A model generated the notes under the pieces. The model did no database searches. It was not told where the DNA came from and saw only the letters and a program-made list of their open reading frames with translations. Shown piece after piece: positions 24,695 through 36,866 of a DNA stretch of 64,000 nt. The stretch is from Antitrichia curtipendula. Lineage: Eukaryota > Streptophyta > Bryopsida > Hypnales > Leucodontaceae. The stretch is from the NCBI GenBank assembly GCA_951230915.1, contig OX579641.1:2046001-2110000 (forward strand). Direction: 5' to 3'. How positions within the stretch are numbered: the first letter of the stretch is position 1; each line of letters begins with the position of its first letter. A program made the translations under genes and the position numbers.

Positions 24695-25362
24695 GGATGA
24701 AAACTTGATATAATTGATCCAAAATAAGTAGCAGTGGTTACTATAGGTATAGAAAGAATAATATTATTAGACATTGTCTTGTATTTGCATAGTTGTTTAT
24801 CTAGTCCACGAGTCTATTTGTCTATTGGTTGAAAAGTTGTAGTTGAAAGAGTTGTTAGGATTAAAACTTGAGCAAGGACATTTTGAGCATCATTCAATGG
24901 AGTTTTAGTAATTTTTGGTGCATCGCTAAAGCCATTAGGTGTTTGATATGCAATCTTTTATAAATGTAGAATTTTAGCAACTTCCATTTCAGTCAAAGAT
25001 GTTCAAGGATTAGGATTCAATGTAAATGTCTCAAGTGCCTTGAATATAATATCTTTAGAATGCTCTTCAATAGATGCTCATCTTTTTAAAGATAGAAATA
25101 TGTCTTCTTCAAATTGATAAATTAACAAAATGAGCACGAAGCAACGTACAAGTGGAAAGATTGATATAACAAATTATACTTGAAAATCAAACCCAATATA
25201 GCTGCCTTCTTGTCGATGAGCTCCAATAGTATGGCATAGAGGTTCCGGGATTGGAACCTATACACAGCAACCAAACACTTACAAATGAGATACATTGAGA
25301 ACACGTCTGGAAAAAACACTCTTTTGAAGAAAAAAATTCCAAAGATGAAAGAAGGTGTTGAG

Positions 25363-26236
25363 TTAAAGTTGCAACATGTAGAATTGCATGTCCCTACATA
25401 GATGCAAGCAAATTGCAAAAAGAGGCAATGATCTCGTAATAAGTTGAATCCATTTAATAAAATATTTTGCTAAACCATTTTGAGCATGTTCACATAGAAT
25501 TGAATATGTCAAATCAATTTCTATTGCAATATAATAATCTACAAAAGATCTTGACCAAAATTCTTGAGCATTATCCATTCATAATATTTTGATTCAATAA
25601 TTGGAAAAATAAGCCTTAAAACAAATCAACATTGAAAGTAAATTGGCAAAAGCCAAATTTCTCGTTGATAACAATAAGACATGTGATTGTTTGCCTAATG
25701 CATCAACCAAAATCAAAAAGTAATTGAATAGTCTAGGCATAAGTTTTATTGGATCACAAATATCAACATGTAGCCTTGAAAGCATTGGTGGTAATTCTTG
25801 AGGAAGTTTCCATAAAGATGGTTTGACAATTAATTTGCCTTGTACGCATACTTGACATAATGCCATTGAATTCACATCTGCTAGTTGCAAATTATGTCCA
25901 ATAACACATGGAATAATTTTTCTAAATGAAATAGAGCCTAGATGGCCTCAATCTTCTATGCCAAAGAGAAACTATATTACTTTGCAAGATAGAACAAAAC
26001 AAGATACAACAAGTGATCAACTTGGAATCCAATACAAACCTTTGTTTCAACAAAAATTGTTTCTATAACTTTATTATTTTTAACAAAAACCAAAGTCTCT
26101 TACCTATCTAGGATTTTGGTTGAGAAATGAAAACCATTGGTGCGTGTATCTCAGTAGCTGATCGGACTACAAGATACACAAGGAGAAAAAATAGCACGCA
26201 TGTATATTATGGTAGTATCCTCAGGCAAAATCACCT
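25363..26236 (-). pseudogene. Copia integrase remnant
   Basis: The minus-strand segment 25594-25890 carries the zinc-finger end and core start (CQVCVQGK, LHVDICDPI, FLILVDA). The segment 25363-25578 carries DNAQEFWSRSF and HAQNGLAKYFIK, i.e. the second Asp and the E region. Upstream, at about 26040-26236, a decayed peptide (near DTRTNGF) resembles the linker between protease and integrase. Confidence 0.85.
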
Positions 26237-27168
26237 TTAACTCCTAAAGTTCCATGACTATGTTTTCACCAAAAACACTCAAGAACTGTCATTTTTAGTA
26301 CAAGTACCAAATTTTTGAAAAAAAAGTTTTTTTGACACATGTAACCGTAGGATATTGTAGTATGCTGACTTGAAAACATGTGGTGAAAATTTCAGAAATT
26401 TCCACCGCGTGGATTGCAAGATATAAGCATTCAAAATCACTGAAATCATTTTTTTGACCCTACGAAAAACCGGGCAGCTGCACTTCAAAAGCTCACTTTT
26501 CTATGAAAAAATGTCTAAAATGGTGGTGCTTCTTTGGATTATTTTTCCTAGACAAGTTGGCTACATACTTAAAAAATTTCACATCATTTGGAATTGTACA
26601 ACATATAGAAAAAAAATAGTAAGTATAACAAAGTAGAAAATGATTCAAAATACAAAATTGTTAAGAATTTTGATATGGAATTAAAAAAATGTCAATCCCA
26701 ATGGTTGCAATGTTGTAATAAACAATCTACATCCTATGATTTTATTTTTTTCAAAAAATATTGAAAATTGAGTAAGATAAAAGATTTCAAAGTTTATTTT
26801 AGAATAGAGATTCTATAATTGCGTGCAAACTAAAACTCCTCATAACTTTTGACTCATTGGTCAAAATGGAATGATTAAAAGCTTTCCACACATATATAAC
26901 TCTAGAAAACCAATTTCAAATTTTTGTTTCTGAAAAAAGTGATTTTTTTATCTGCCCGAACTGCCCGGCTGAGAAAAAAAGTAACATATTAGGCCATAAC
27001 TTTTGACTCGTATTTACAAATGTCATGAAATTTAGTGCATATGAAAGATATTCCTTGCGCACAACTTCTATTAAAATTTCAGCCAGAAATATGAAAATCT
27101 CTAGTCATAGGTACCTACCCAAAATTTCTATACTGCCAAAAAAGGCATGCTGGTCCTTTAGGGGTTAA
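26237..27168 (-). mobile_element. TTAA-bounded element, type A (reverse), inside copia pol
   Basis: Left TTAACTCCTAAAGTTCC (TTAA 26237-26240), right GTCCTTTAGGGGTTAA (TTAA 27165-27168), 932 bp. It is in reverse orientation relative to 11483-12402. It separates the copia protease region from the integrase region, so it arrived after the retrotransposon. Confidence 0.85.
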
Positions 27169-27771
27169 TGGTCCCTCCTGGAAACAAAACATATTTGATC
27201 CAGCCATAGTCATTAAATTATGGTTTGTCAAGATGATAGAATACTTTTATTAAATTTTTTGTTTATTCCATAGGATTGTATAAGTAGTTGCAGTATCAAG
27301 GAGCGCAACAGAAGACTCACCAGTGGAAATATCTTCAACAACATATGTCTCTCGGTCTTCAACTTCTAAGTCAATTTCAAATGGATCCATGGACACATCT
27401 ATAGTGTGGACTTCTTGAGTTTGAGTTCAAAACTTCTTATTTTTCTGGAATAGCTTTACCAAGTACTCTGATGCTTGACAAACTTTTGCTAAATGGTTCA
27501 TTCTACTACATTTGTGGCAAAAAAACGTCTCTGATAGATGCTTACTATGGCTGTTAGTAGATGAAGTGTTAGTCCTCATTTGAGCATGTTGGCTATCACA
27601 ACTATGGCTACCTGAGTGTTTAAAATAATTTTTTTTATATTTGTGTATATTAAGTTTAATATCAAAAACATTGATAACATGGGACTCAAAAAATATTCTT
27701 TCAATTGGATGTACCTCCGCATTGCAAAAAATGAGTTTATTTTGCTTTTTAGCTAGAAGTAACAGAGACAT
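27169..27771 (-). pseudogene. Copia gag zinc knuckle and protease remnant
   Basis: The minus-strand segment 27427-27771 includes CHKCSRMNHLAKVC, a CX2CX4HX4C gag zinc knuckle. About 27245-27420 encodes VALLDTATTYTIL, matching the copia protease D(S/T)ATT active-site region. The remaining gag (27772-28470) is degraded. Confidence 0.85.
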
Positions 27772-28491
27772 GAAATCTGAGTGATTCTCAAATTTTATGT
27801 TTATGTACTATTGTGCAAATACAGCAAACACCGGTGGAAACGTTGAGAGAGTTTCTTCAATCATTTCCTCCTTAGTAATGACTTGACCACTCAACCTTAG
27901 TTGTGATATGATGCGATATTGCTCATTATTGAAAAAAAAAACACTCGTAAATGAGTCCAATGACTAAGAGCTCTAGTAAGGAAGATGATTTTTTGGTGGT
28001 TAAAACAAGAATTGTGCTTGTGACAAAACTCATTTGGATTTTTTAGTTCTAAATTGATGCTACTATGAAAGAACAAGATGGCAACAAATCAAAAGCAATG
28101 CTTTATAAAAAGTAGTGGTGAAAAATGATGTATTTACAATTGGAAGCTAGTTAAATGTAAAGAAATGTGATAAATACTCCACAAATATGTGTGCTTTCGT
28201 AGTTTTTGTCCATAATAGATAATTGCTCCTATTAGTTGCCAATTGTAGAAATAGATGGGGTTGAAGTCTTGGTGGCTCCAGTGGAGGAGTAGCTACCAAG
28301 ATTGCCATAGATGTCGACATGCTCATGTTGAAAGAAGAAAATATGAGTTAAGAAGAATGAAAATTAAATCTAAATTTGAAACAAAAATTATAATCTTCAG
28401 AAACTCAAAACAAAAGTGCCGATAACCTCCCTCAAAATAAAAATTAATACAAAGCTCAAGATAAAAATGATCAAAGAGTGTGTTGATAACA

Positions 28492-29645
28492 TATTGAAAA
28501 TAGGAAACAAAACAAAACTACAAAAAGTTGTTTAACCGCTAAACGACCAAATACCGTTTTTTGACAACATAGCAATTTTGGGCAACTTAATACGACTCAA
28601 ATTTTAATTTTTTTGTCTTTGAAATTTTTCACACAAGATGTGCCTAAGGATTAGCTTTAAGGCCCAACAATTTTCATAATTTTTGACTACATGGTTAAAT
28701 ATTATTGCATGATATGTCATTTTCTTTGGTCAGCGGGCAACTCGGGCAGCTGAAAAAACTTCTTTCAAAATCACTTTTTTTTTAAATAAAAATTTGAAAT
28801 TGGTTATTCAGCTTTATATATACATGGGAAGCATTGAATGATTCCATTTTGATTAATGAGATGAAAGTTATGAGGAGTTTTAATTTGAGGGTAGCTATGG
28901 AATCTCTACTCTAAGATAAACTTTGATGTCCTTTATTTAATTCAATTTTCAATATTTTTGATAAAAAATAAAAAGACTGGGTGTATATGGTTTATTACAA
29001 CATTACAATTGCTGGGTTTGGCATTTTTCAAATCTATATTTAAATTCTTAACAATTTAGTGTTTTGAACATTCTATACCTCTTTCTCCTTACTATTTTTT
29101 TCCTATATGTTTTACAATTCCAAATGATTTGAACATTTTCAAGCATGTAAAAAACTTGCCTTGAAGAATGAACCCAAAGAGCAACCACCATTTTGGACAT
29201 TTTTTCATACAAATGTGACCTTGTGAAGTCAACTGCCCGGATTTTTGCAGGAACCAAAAAAAGGTTTTTGTCAATTCAAACGCTATTATCTTTCAATCCA
29301 CACAGTGGGAATTTCTGAAACTTTTTCTACAACTTCTCAAACTAGTTTAATACAAGATCCTATGGTTACAATTTTTTTTTTAAATCTTCTAAAATTTGGT
29401 ACTTGTATTAGAAATAGCAATTTTGGAGCAAGTTTGGTGAAAACATAGTCTTTGACCTTTAGGGATTAACCAAAGTCTACAAGAAGGAAGAAGTAAATAT
29501 ATCCAATTTAGGTTTGAAACTATATACCAAGGAGAGAGAATATATAAATAGTTCTCTTCCTCTACTATTGGTCTTAGATATTCTAATTTAACTCCTAGTT
29601 GTCTTTATAACTAGAGTAAACTAGAGTGGAGAGTGTATCTTAACA
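28492..29645 (-). repeat. Copia 5' LTR, split by a TTAA element
   Basis: Total length is 1154 bases. Removing the nested element and one TTAA copy (934 bases) leaves 220 bases, exactly the length of the other LTR. The first dinucleotide has mutated (TA instead of TG) and the end is TTAACA. Confidence 0.9.
28532..29469 (+). mobile_element. TTAA-bounded element, type A (forward), inside copia LTR
   Basis: Left TTAACCGCTAAACGACC (TTAA 28532-28535), right CCTTTAGGGATTAA (TTAA 29466-29469), 938 bp. The flanks read gttgtTTAA on the left and TTAAccaaagt on the right. The uninterrupted LTR reads gtcaTAAAAccaaagt at the matching place, so the insertion site length fits exactly. Confidence 0.9.
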
Positions 29646-30449
29646 AGATGCAAGATCAAATTTTCTTACGGATTTGCTGATATCAAATTTTAATCACTAT
29701 GTATGAAATGTTTACATAATTATAAATTGAGAGCTTGTAAATTATTTTAAGTGACAATAAAGATCCCATTTTCACTCAAAAATGAGTGGCTTTTATGTTT
29801 TGCCAAATCATAATAACATCTAACTTACTAATTGGAGGCTAACCAAGTGTATTATCAAGACCTTCAAGGCATGTGAATATGGTGACATGATGGTGCATTG
29901 AAATGCCATCAAGATAATTTGGTGCCAACTTCCATGCCGACTCAATATCACAGTGATTGAATAAAATGACACTGAAATGATCTTTTCTGTCAAAAATGTG
30001 CCCTCTAGTATCAAAGTGGCACCAAAATAATTTGGCACAACTTTTCTGATGATGAATAGATGGATGGTTGACATTAGAATTAATTGTTAGGTGGAAGAAA
30101 ATTGGTGTTTCTTTACCTTAGAATAGCAAAAAACAAAGAACTAGGGATCAAATTCTTTTTTGGTCTTAAATGAAGCTCTTTTGAGTTTCATTCCTAATGT
30201 TGCTTTCCCCAATGAGAACTCACAAGCATGTGGCATGTGGGAAAAAAAATTGTAACTCGAGAAGATATTCTTGGGTTTAGAGGTTAATTCAAAAAGCAAG
30301 GGTGCATTTGTTGTCAAAACTACAATTAAAAACAAATTTGCAACAACATACTAATTTCGTCCCACTTTACACAATTAACTCTAGTGCAAGTAATTATAGG
30401 AGACAAAGTCAAGACATTTCACCTCTTGAAAATGAATGTATGTGATAGC

Positions 30450-31361
30450 TTAACCCCTAAAGTACCAAGACCTTTTTCCATCAAAAACCACTCAAAACTG
30501 CCATTTCTACTACAAAGAGCAAATAAAATGAATTAAATTTCTTTTGCATATATAACCATGGGATCTTGCACAAGACTAGTATAAGAATACATGAAAGAAA
30601 TTTCATAAACTTTGACTGCATAGATGGCAAGATATTTGCATTTAAAGTAAAGAAACCAAGTTTTCTTACACCTTGCTTGACTAGATTCTTTGACTTTAAA
30701 TCTTCTCAACTTAAAATTTTTGCACAAATAATTTTGAATTTATAAATTTTTTATGGTTGAAAATTGGTTTGAAAATCTTTTTAAAAAATTAAACAAAAAA
30801 ATACTTAATTTTTTCTTATTAAAAAATTATTAAGTAGAAGTATATTCAAGATTGAAGGAAAAACTAAACTGTTAATAGCTCTAAGATGGAATCAAAACAC
30901 AATATTTTCAATGGCAGGATTGTTCTAGTAAACAAACTTAACCATGTCTAACAGTTTTTTGAAAAATTGTATAAATTGCAATCAAAAATGAACTCTATGA
31001 GTTCTTTTTTTAAAAAGATACTTAGATTGCCCGAAAACCAAAATTGTCCATAACTTTCTCATCACTAGTCTAAATAGAATGAATCAAAGTTTTGAATTTA
31101 GACAAAAACATAATCTTTGAGAAAAAAATCTAAAATTCAAAAGATTTTTTTTGGATTGCCCCTCAAGTTGTTTTTTGGACTTAGGATGACATTACTTTTG
31201 CTCCCAGTTACTATTGAAAAGAACCACTATATCCTTGAAAGCTTATATGATTTTCTATCTTCAAAAAAAGTTTCAAAAAATCATGTCAAAAACTAAAATC
31301 ACACAAGCCTACCCAAAATTCCAAAAGTCCCCCGGAGGGACTTTGGGACTTTAGGGGTTAA
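30450..31361 (-). mobile_element. TTAA-bounded element, type A (reverse)
   Basis: Left TTAACCCCTAAAGTACC (TTAA 30450-30453), right GGGACTTTAGGGGTTAA (TTAA 31358-31361), 912 bp. The ends are perfectly inverted for the first 14 or so bases. Between the copia element and this copy (29646-30449) there is only AT-rich DNA with no gene seen. Confidence 0.85.
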
Positions 31362-31487
31362 TGAAATATCCTTATTCTAAAAGATAGATTGCACAAGATA
31401 AAGCTTCAATCAAATCCATTACCATAAAAAAAATTATGAACAAAATTCCAAGAAGATGCTTAAAAATGTCAAAGAAAATGTCACTTC

Positions 31488-31769
31488 CAACTCTTCTCTG
31501 AATTTTGTCCATAATTTATAATTGGAGGCTATAAATCTCAAACGGATTTTTTGAAATGAAATTTAGATTGGTTTTCCAACTTTTTTGAGTTCCATTTTTT
31601 TAGAAAAAATTATTCTATTATGCCAAAATGAGGTATAAAGTTCTATATTTAACACAATTTTTGCTTTTGATTTAACTAGATATGAACGGTTGAGCTTCTA
31701 CTAATCCTGATTTATATATTCCTCATGGGATGTTTTACCTTCTACCACCCCACTCGTATAAAGAAATTG
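31488..31769. repeat. Single-arm relative of the 44.7-kb hairpin repeat
   Basis: Shares with 45028-45303, in the same order, 'aatctcaaacggattttt', 'gatgaaattta', 'ccaactt', 'tttaacacaatt', 'gaacggttgag' and 'tctaccacccca'. The opposite arm is absent here. Confidence 0.7.
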
Positions 31770-32423
31770 TATGTAAAGTGCCCACAAGGAAATTTACAAT
31801 CAACTTTTTGAACTCAAAATAACATTGAAAATGTAGTGCAACTTTTATTAAACATATCTTTTTTGATACACCTCCAAACTTCATGAAACTACCACCTAAT
31901 TGTTGAAAAATAAGTTAAACTATACTCTAGGTGTCATTTACATGCTAATTCAAGCCACTTGTTTAAGAAAAATTGAATTGCATTGATTGCACTTCAAGTT
32001 GTATTTGTAGCTCCTACACAATGAATGCAACATCAATGCTTCTTGCACCAATACAATTCAGATTTTTGTCAATCAGAGCTCCATATATGGAACTCCAACA
32101 ACCTCTCAATGCAAAACATGCTTCAGCCAAGCAATTTGGCAGCTTATGGATACATTGTGCGTGTTTTGGTGAGTAAATAGACTTCTAGAGACACAAATAG
32201 ATTGTATAAGATTGTAGGTGTTTTTTATTGTAACAAACAACTTCAGTGGTGGTATAAAGTGTGCTTTAGAGTAATGAATATTAGTAGTAAACAACATGTA
32301 ATTAGAAGAATGTGATATGGATTGACAAATCTTCATTTAATATTGGAAAAATAGAAAGGCAAATGAAGGTATGACAAACGTCACACAAACAATTTTCTTC
32401 AAATTGTTTAGCATTGTCTTTTA

Positions 32424-32736
32424 AATTTGATTGTTCACCAGTGATGGTATGGGGTGCATTCACTGGTTTTGATAAGTTTCCTCTCCTTATAATGCCACCT
32501 ATACCCATAAAAGTAGGAACTTTAGTAGTCTATGAGTGCTAATTGAGTAACTTCTACTTCTCCATGATCACCCTAAGACACTTAATACTCATGGAAGATG
32601 GCGCTATGGTGCACCATAGCAAGGAATCAAATGATTAGAGACAAAAGCATGGCAAGAGAATGCTTTCATGACCCACAAACTCACCTAGCTTAAATCCCAT
32701 CGAAAACCTATGGAAGATTGTAAAATCTGACTTTAG
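32424..32736 (+). pseudogene. Tc1/mariner-type DDE transposase relic
   Basis: One plus-strand frame reads PVMVWGAF at 32438, then LMEDGAMVHHSK near 32590, then KHGKRML and PTNSPSLNPIENLWKIVK to about 32730. This is the order and spacing of the C-terminal half of a DDE_3-type transposase. There are three in-frame stops (one in the middle, one after ESND, and one where the usual Trp of the WP motif would be). The third catalytic position of the SPDLNP motif is Ser instead of Asp. The element is dead, and its ends and N-terminus were not found. Confidence 0.85.
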
Positions 32737-32916
32737 AATCCGGCCTCACCACTTTACATTCTAGGGCCAAAGTGATGAATTGGAAATTCAGCCTCACCAC
32801 TTTACATTATCTAGGACCGGAGTGGTGAATTGGGGCCAAATTGAAGGCCGGATTGATGGCAAATCAGGCCGGCAATCCATCCGGCCCTAGAGCGTGTATA
32901 AACGGCCCTAAGTATA

Positions 32917-33052
32917 GTCTTAGACATAAGATTATAAGTAATGACTTTTAAAGAGATTTTCAGTAAAAATTTACTAAAAATACTTTTGTTTCTAGTAAAA
33001 TTTTATTAAAAGTCTTCTAAAAGGTCATTACTTATAATCTTATGTCTAAGAC
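32917..33052. mobile_element. 136-bp TA-flanked hairpin MITE
   Basis: Inverted arms of about 60 bases each (left from 32917, right to 33052) begin GTCTTAGACATAAGATTATA. About the first 30 bases pair perfectly, and the pairing then becomes imperfect towards a short centre. TA lies on both sides (32915-32916 and 33053-33054), as for mariner-type insertions. The region 33055-34120 beyond is AT-rich with no gene seen. Confidence 0.8.
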
Positions 33053-34129
33053 TACTTAAAACTCACTTAAAACAATCCTTTCTCTTTTAGAGTTAAGAAA
33101 TTATATTTTAAAGTGCCAAAGTCCATTTTGGACTTTAATTAATCATTTGGCAAAAATGTGCTGAAGGTGACCTCCGGCTACGATACCAAGGTTACACAAA
33201 TGATATTCAAGTTAAAAGATGAAAACTCACTTGGCTTTTGTTTTGCCTTTTGTTTTCATGTCCTAGTTAGGAGTATTTTTAATAATAAAATAGAACAAGT
33301 CCTTTCCTACTAGATTGTTACACCTTAAGAAACTTGTGTCTTCAATCAAATCAAGCATAAAAGCTATAAACTAAGAGAAATATTTTGTAGAATTTTTTTT
33401 AAGTGGATGGAATTTAGGATTAAAAGTCCATACATCAAAATCAAAAACAACAATTTATATATCCAAATGAAAACCTATATTTTGTAATCATGGTCAAATC
33501 TAAGGTTAAAATTTTATTTGTTTAAGGTCCTAAATTACAATCTATAGTATAATCAATCACCCTCTATTGCCGTAACTTTCTACTTAATTTGTTAAGGACC
33601 AAGTGAAAGTCTAAACTTCCAATGTGATGTATTATAGAATGTAAATTAACAGAAGAATTTAATGATGAGATTTAAACAAAAGTTGTAAAATATGATTTAT
33701 TATCATACTAGACAATACTTTTCAAGAAATTTGAAAACGAAACCTTGAAATTCCTTTTGAAACTAATTGCACATTAAATATATATATAATTTTTAAATAA
33801 TTTAAAAATAAAAATAAAAATGATAAATTTTAAATATGGTGATTTATTTTTTTAAATGATTTTAAAGTTTTTTTTAAAGTTTTATTGTTCAAATAAAATA
33901 AAATAAAAATTGATGTAAAGCATGATGTATACCAGTATGAAGTATAGAATATTTGCAAAGAAAAGTTTTGAAAATTTACAACATACAAATGTCAAAATAA
34001 TTACAAATCAAATAATTTATGAAAATTTAGATGTATGTATTGTAGATATTCTATTTGGCAGTAAAATTTTTGATTTTGATGTATATTTGTGTATATTTTG
34101 CTTCTTTTGTTGAGTGATTTTGATCTTTG

Positions 34130-36360
34130 TGATCCAATTTGGTAGTTTTTTGAAGTAATTGTCAATTTGAAAGTTCATTTTTGGAATTCTAGTTTTGGAA
34201 TTAAAATAGTTTGTAATATCATTTGGGCTGAAGTTGGTTGTCTAAGGATGGATGTCAATAAATCTCAAGTCCGATTTGGTTTTGTTATGTATAGTCAGGT
34301 ATTAGGGTTACCAATCCAATTGGATTGGTTATCTAGTTGGTTGTGACATTTAGGTGAGGGGTTCCTATTTGGCAGTTTGGGCTGTGTTTTAAGGTAACTA
34401 AACAAGTTGGTTAGGGAACTGTCCGATTTTGGGTTTAAAAGAGGTGTTTCCTGATTTGGAAGGCACCTACTATTTGAGAGAGTTCAATGCGAGTCTCAGT
34501 CCAAGTTGTCTGATATTTTATGTTTCTATTTGATTTATGTGTGTTTGGAGTGGTTAAGTTTCAATTGTAGAAGTGTGCAGATGAATGTAGAATTCTGGAG
34601 TTTAAAGATGAAACAATTTGGGTGATGAGAAGTATGAAGAAGATGGAGTTATTCTGATGTTAAGAAAATCATATTCTATTATTGAGGATGTGCAGTATAA
34701 TATTGAGGATAATTCTCATAGAAAGATGAAAGATATGTTTAGTTGAAGAAGTTTAAGCCTAGTAGGAGAAATATTTGGAGGACATAATAAATTTTTTGTA
34801 TCAAACGTTAAATCTGTAAACGGTGATTTGTCACCAATTTGGATTAATGAAATGAAAGTGTATTAGCAATTGGTTGCATGTGTATGAATTAATCAAGTGG
34901 GAGTTGTTTGTTGTCTATGGTTGGTGTTTGGCTACAGTTGTATGGCTGAAGTTCAAGTTCATTTAATAATGATTTATGAAAATGTGAGTAGGTTTGAATG
35001 GGATATGTTTTGATGGAATCCCGGGGAGGACACTCTCCGCGTTTTAGCAACCCACGTGCGGTGGAAAATATAATAGATGTAATACATCTTAAAATTTAAT
35101 TGTTTTTCCAAATAAAATTATGGATAGATTTTACTACTTTAAAAGTTTATGTTTGAATTATTGATGTTTTTTTTATGCTAATAGTAATTAGTTATGAAAA
35201 ATTTAAGAAAAAGGATACACTATAAAGCTGAAAATAACTTTTACACCCCTATATATATAAGAAAAAAAAATTGAAAAATGAAAAAAAAATTCTATAGAAC
35301 AGCTTTCGATTGAAAGTTTATTTTGATTGAATATTGATGCAATAGTCATCTTCATGTGAGCTCTATAAATATTTTAGTTGGAGAACATGCCATTTTAGTT
35401 CAATTTTCAACCCTTTCTAGACAATATACCTTATGTTATTTGGAATTGAAAATTTTGTCAATAGAAACCTTTAGTCATTGTTAAACAAAGCTCAAAATTT
35501 TAGGAAGAAATTATGGTTTATTCAAAAGTAAATAGGGGGTCAAAAAATCACTCCGCCACACGTGGGTACCCCAAATGTAGTGAGAGTGACCTCCCCGGGG
35601 ATGGAATATAATTTGTGTTGATTTAATTATGCAATCAATTTGGAAGTTTTGTATGTCATTGCAGTGAATTGCAGTTTTTTCCAAGTCGGGTATGTATGGG
35701 GTCTTTAATTTATAACAGTCCAATTTGGAGTTTGTATAAAGTCCAAATGTTGTTTTATGGAATTTCCAATTGGGTTTGTTTATGAATGCATGCCTATTGT
35801 TAAGTTAGAGTGAGTTGTGTGAGAAGCTGTAAAGGTCATAATTAAAGTTATTTTGAGAGCATAATTAAGAATGGAAAACTGAGAGTAAAAGTTGTAATTC
35901 CAAGTTGGTCTGTGAGTCTCTGTGAAGAGCCTATCAATTGGGATTTTATTGTGACATGTCGAGTGATATTGTATGTGAAGGAACAATTTTGGATTCTATT
36001 ATAGCGATTGAGAAGAAAAGAGTACAAGTAGCAATTTGGTGGAGTTATGCTAGATATCCAAGTGGGAGACAAGATTGTGCTGTCCAGTAACCAGTACGAT
36101 TTGGAAGTTAAAGAGCCTTGGCTAAGCTTGATTAGTGAGCGATTCTAGTTGGAAATAAAGATTTGGCTAAAGGCTATACCAATGCTTTCCAATTTGGAGT
36201 AAAGAGCAAAGGAACCTCATTGGCTGTGAAGTGAAGATCAACGAATAATTTGGGAGATTCTCTTTCATTTGTGGGGCTATTAAGAGGGGAGGGAAATAAA
36301 TTTAGTAATTAGGTTGTGTAAATTGTGAGAAATTAACTTGATGCTAGTTGGAAGTATACA
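34130..36360. repeat. Tract rich in CAATTTGG-like words, unknown origin
   Basis: Words of the form (C)CAATTTGG, CCAAGTTGG, GATTTGG or TAGTTGG recur roughly every 50-150 bases (for example 34134, 34273, 34313, 34455, 34836, 35638, 35720, 35902, 36034, 36097, 36190). No long ORF or known domain is visible. The tract is split by the hAT-like MITE at 35020-35599. I cannot name it. Confidence 0.35.
35020..35599. mobile_element. hAT-like MITE with 8-bp target duplication
   Basis: A 580-bp element with ends CCCGGGGAGG[A/T]CACTCTC (left from 35020, right to 35599 inverted). Perfect direct repeats GATGGAAT flank it at 35012-35019 and 35600-35607. Subterminal CCCACGTG (35051-35058) and CACGTGGG (35559-35566) lie 31-33 bases in from each end. 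An 8-bp duplication points to the hAT superfamily. There is no transposase ORF. Confidence 0.8.
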
Positions 36361-36866
36361 TTTCTTGGGTGTTTTATTTCCTAATTAGTTGTCTTTTGTC
36401 ATTGTAGAAGTAAGCCTATTTAAAAGACCTCCCTAAGAACGAACTTTACTATCGATTTAGAAATTCCCAAATAGGATCTAAATCTATCTACATGTATGTT
36501 TAAAACATATTTGCGTGTATTGGTTGTTCAAAATTTGAGCTCTTAGTCTTTAAGGAGTTATTAGCCAATTGACTATGAAATAAAAAAATTCATGTTTTCA
36601 CTCATAATACATTTTAGCAATTTCCATTTTTAAATGAAATTTTGATTTATAGGTCATGTGCCAATTATAGAAAAGATTATCACAAACTAAAATACTTGCT
36701 AATTAGATAATGTATAAGTAAGTCAAACTATGTGTTGTTGAAATTTGTAATATTGTACCTAATGTCAAAGTTTGCAAAAATAGATTTTCAAATTAAAAAA
36801 ATAATTTTGTATAGAAAAAATTTGAATTTCAAAGGATTATTCCTATTTTAATAACTTCTGGATTTT

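Larger units (their letters stand above)
22453..29645 (-). mobile_element. Decayed Ty1/copia LTR retrotransposon
   Basis: LTRs at 22453-22672 (the 3' LTR in element sense) and 28492-29645 (the 5' LTR, interrupted) enclose gag and pol remnants on the minus strand in copia order: zinc knuckle, protease, integrase, reverse transcriptase, RNase H. A polypyrimidine stretch (ctcttccttgctc at 22673) is the polypurine tract of the minus strand. Next to the 5' LTR, TGTTATCAACAC on the minus strand looks like a tRNA primer site. Likely 5-bp target duplications are GGATG (22448-22452) and AGATG (29646-29650). The many stops and frameshifts and the diverged LTRs (about 84% identical by my hand count) show an old, dead copy. 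Two TTAA elements (26237-27168 and 28532-29469) are nested in it. Confidence 0.92.
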
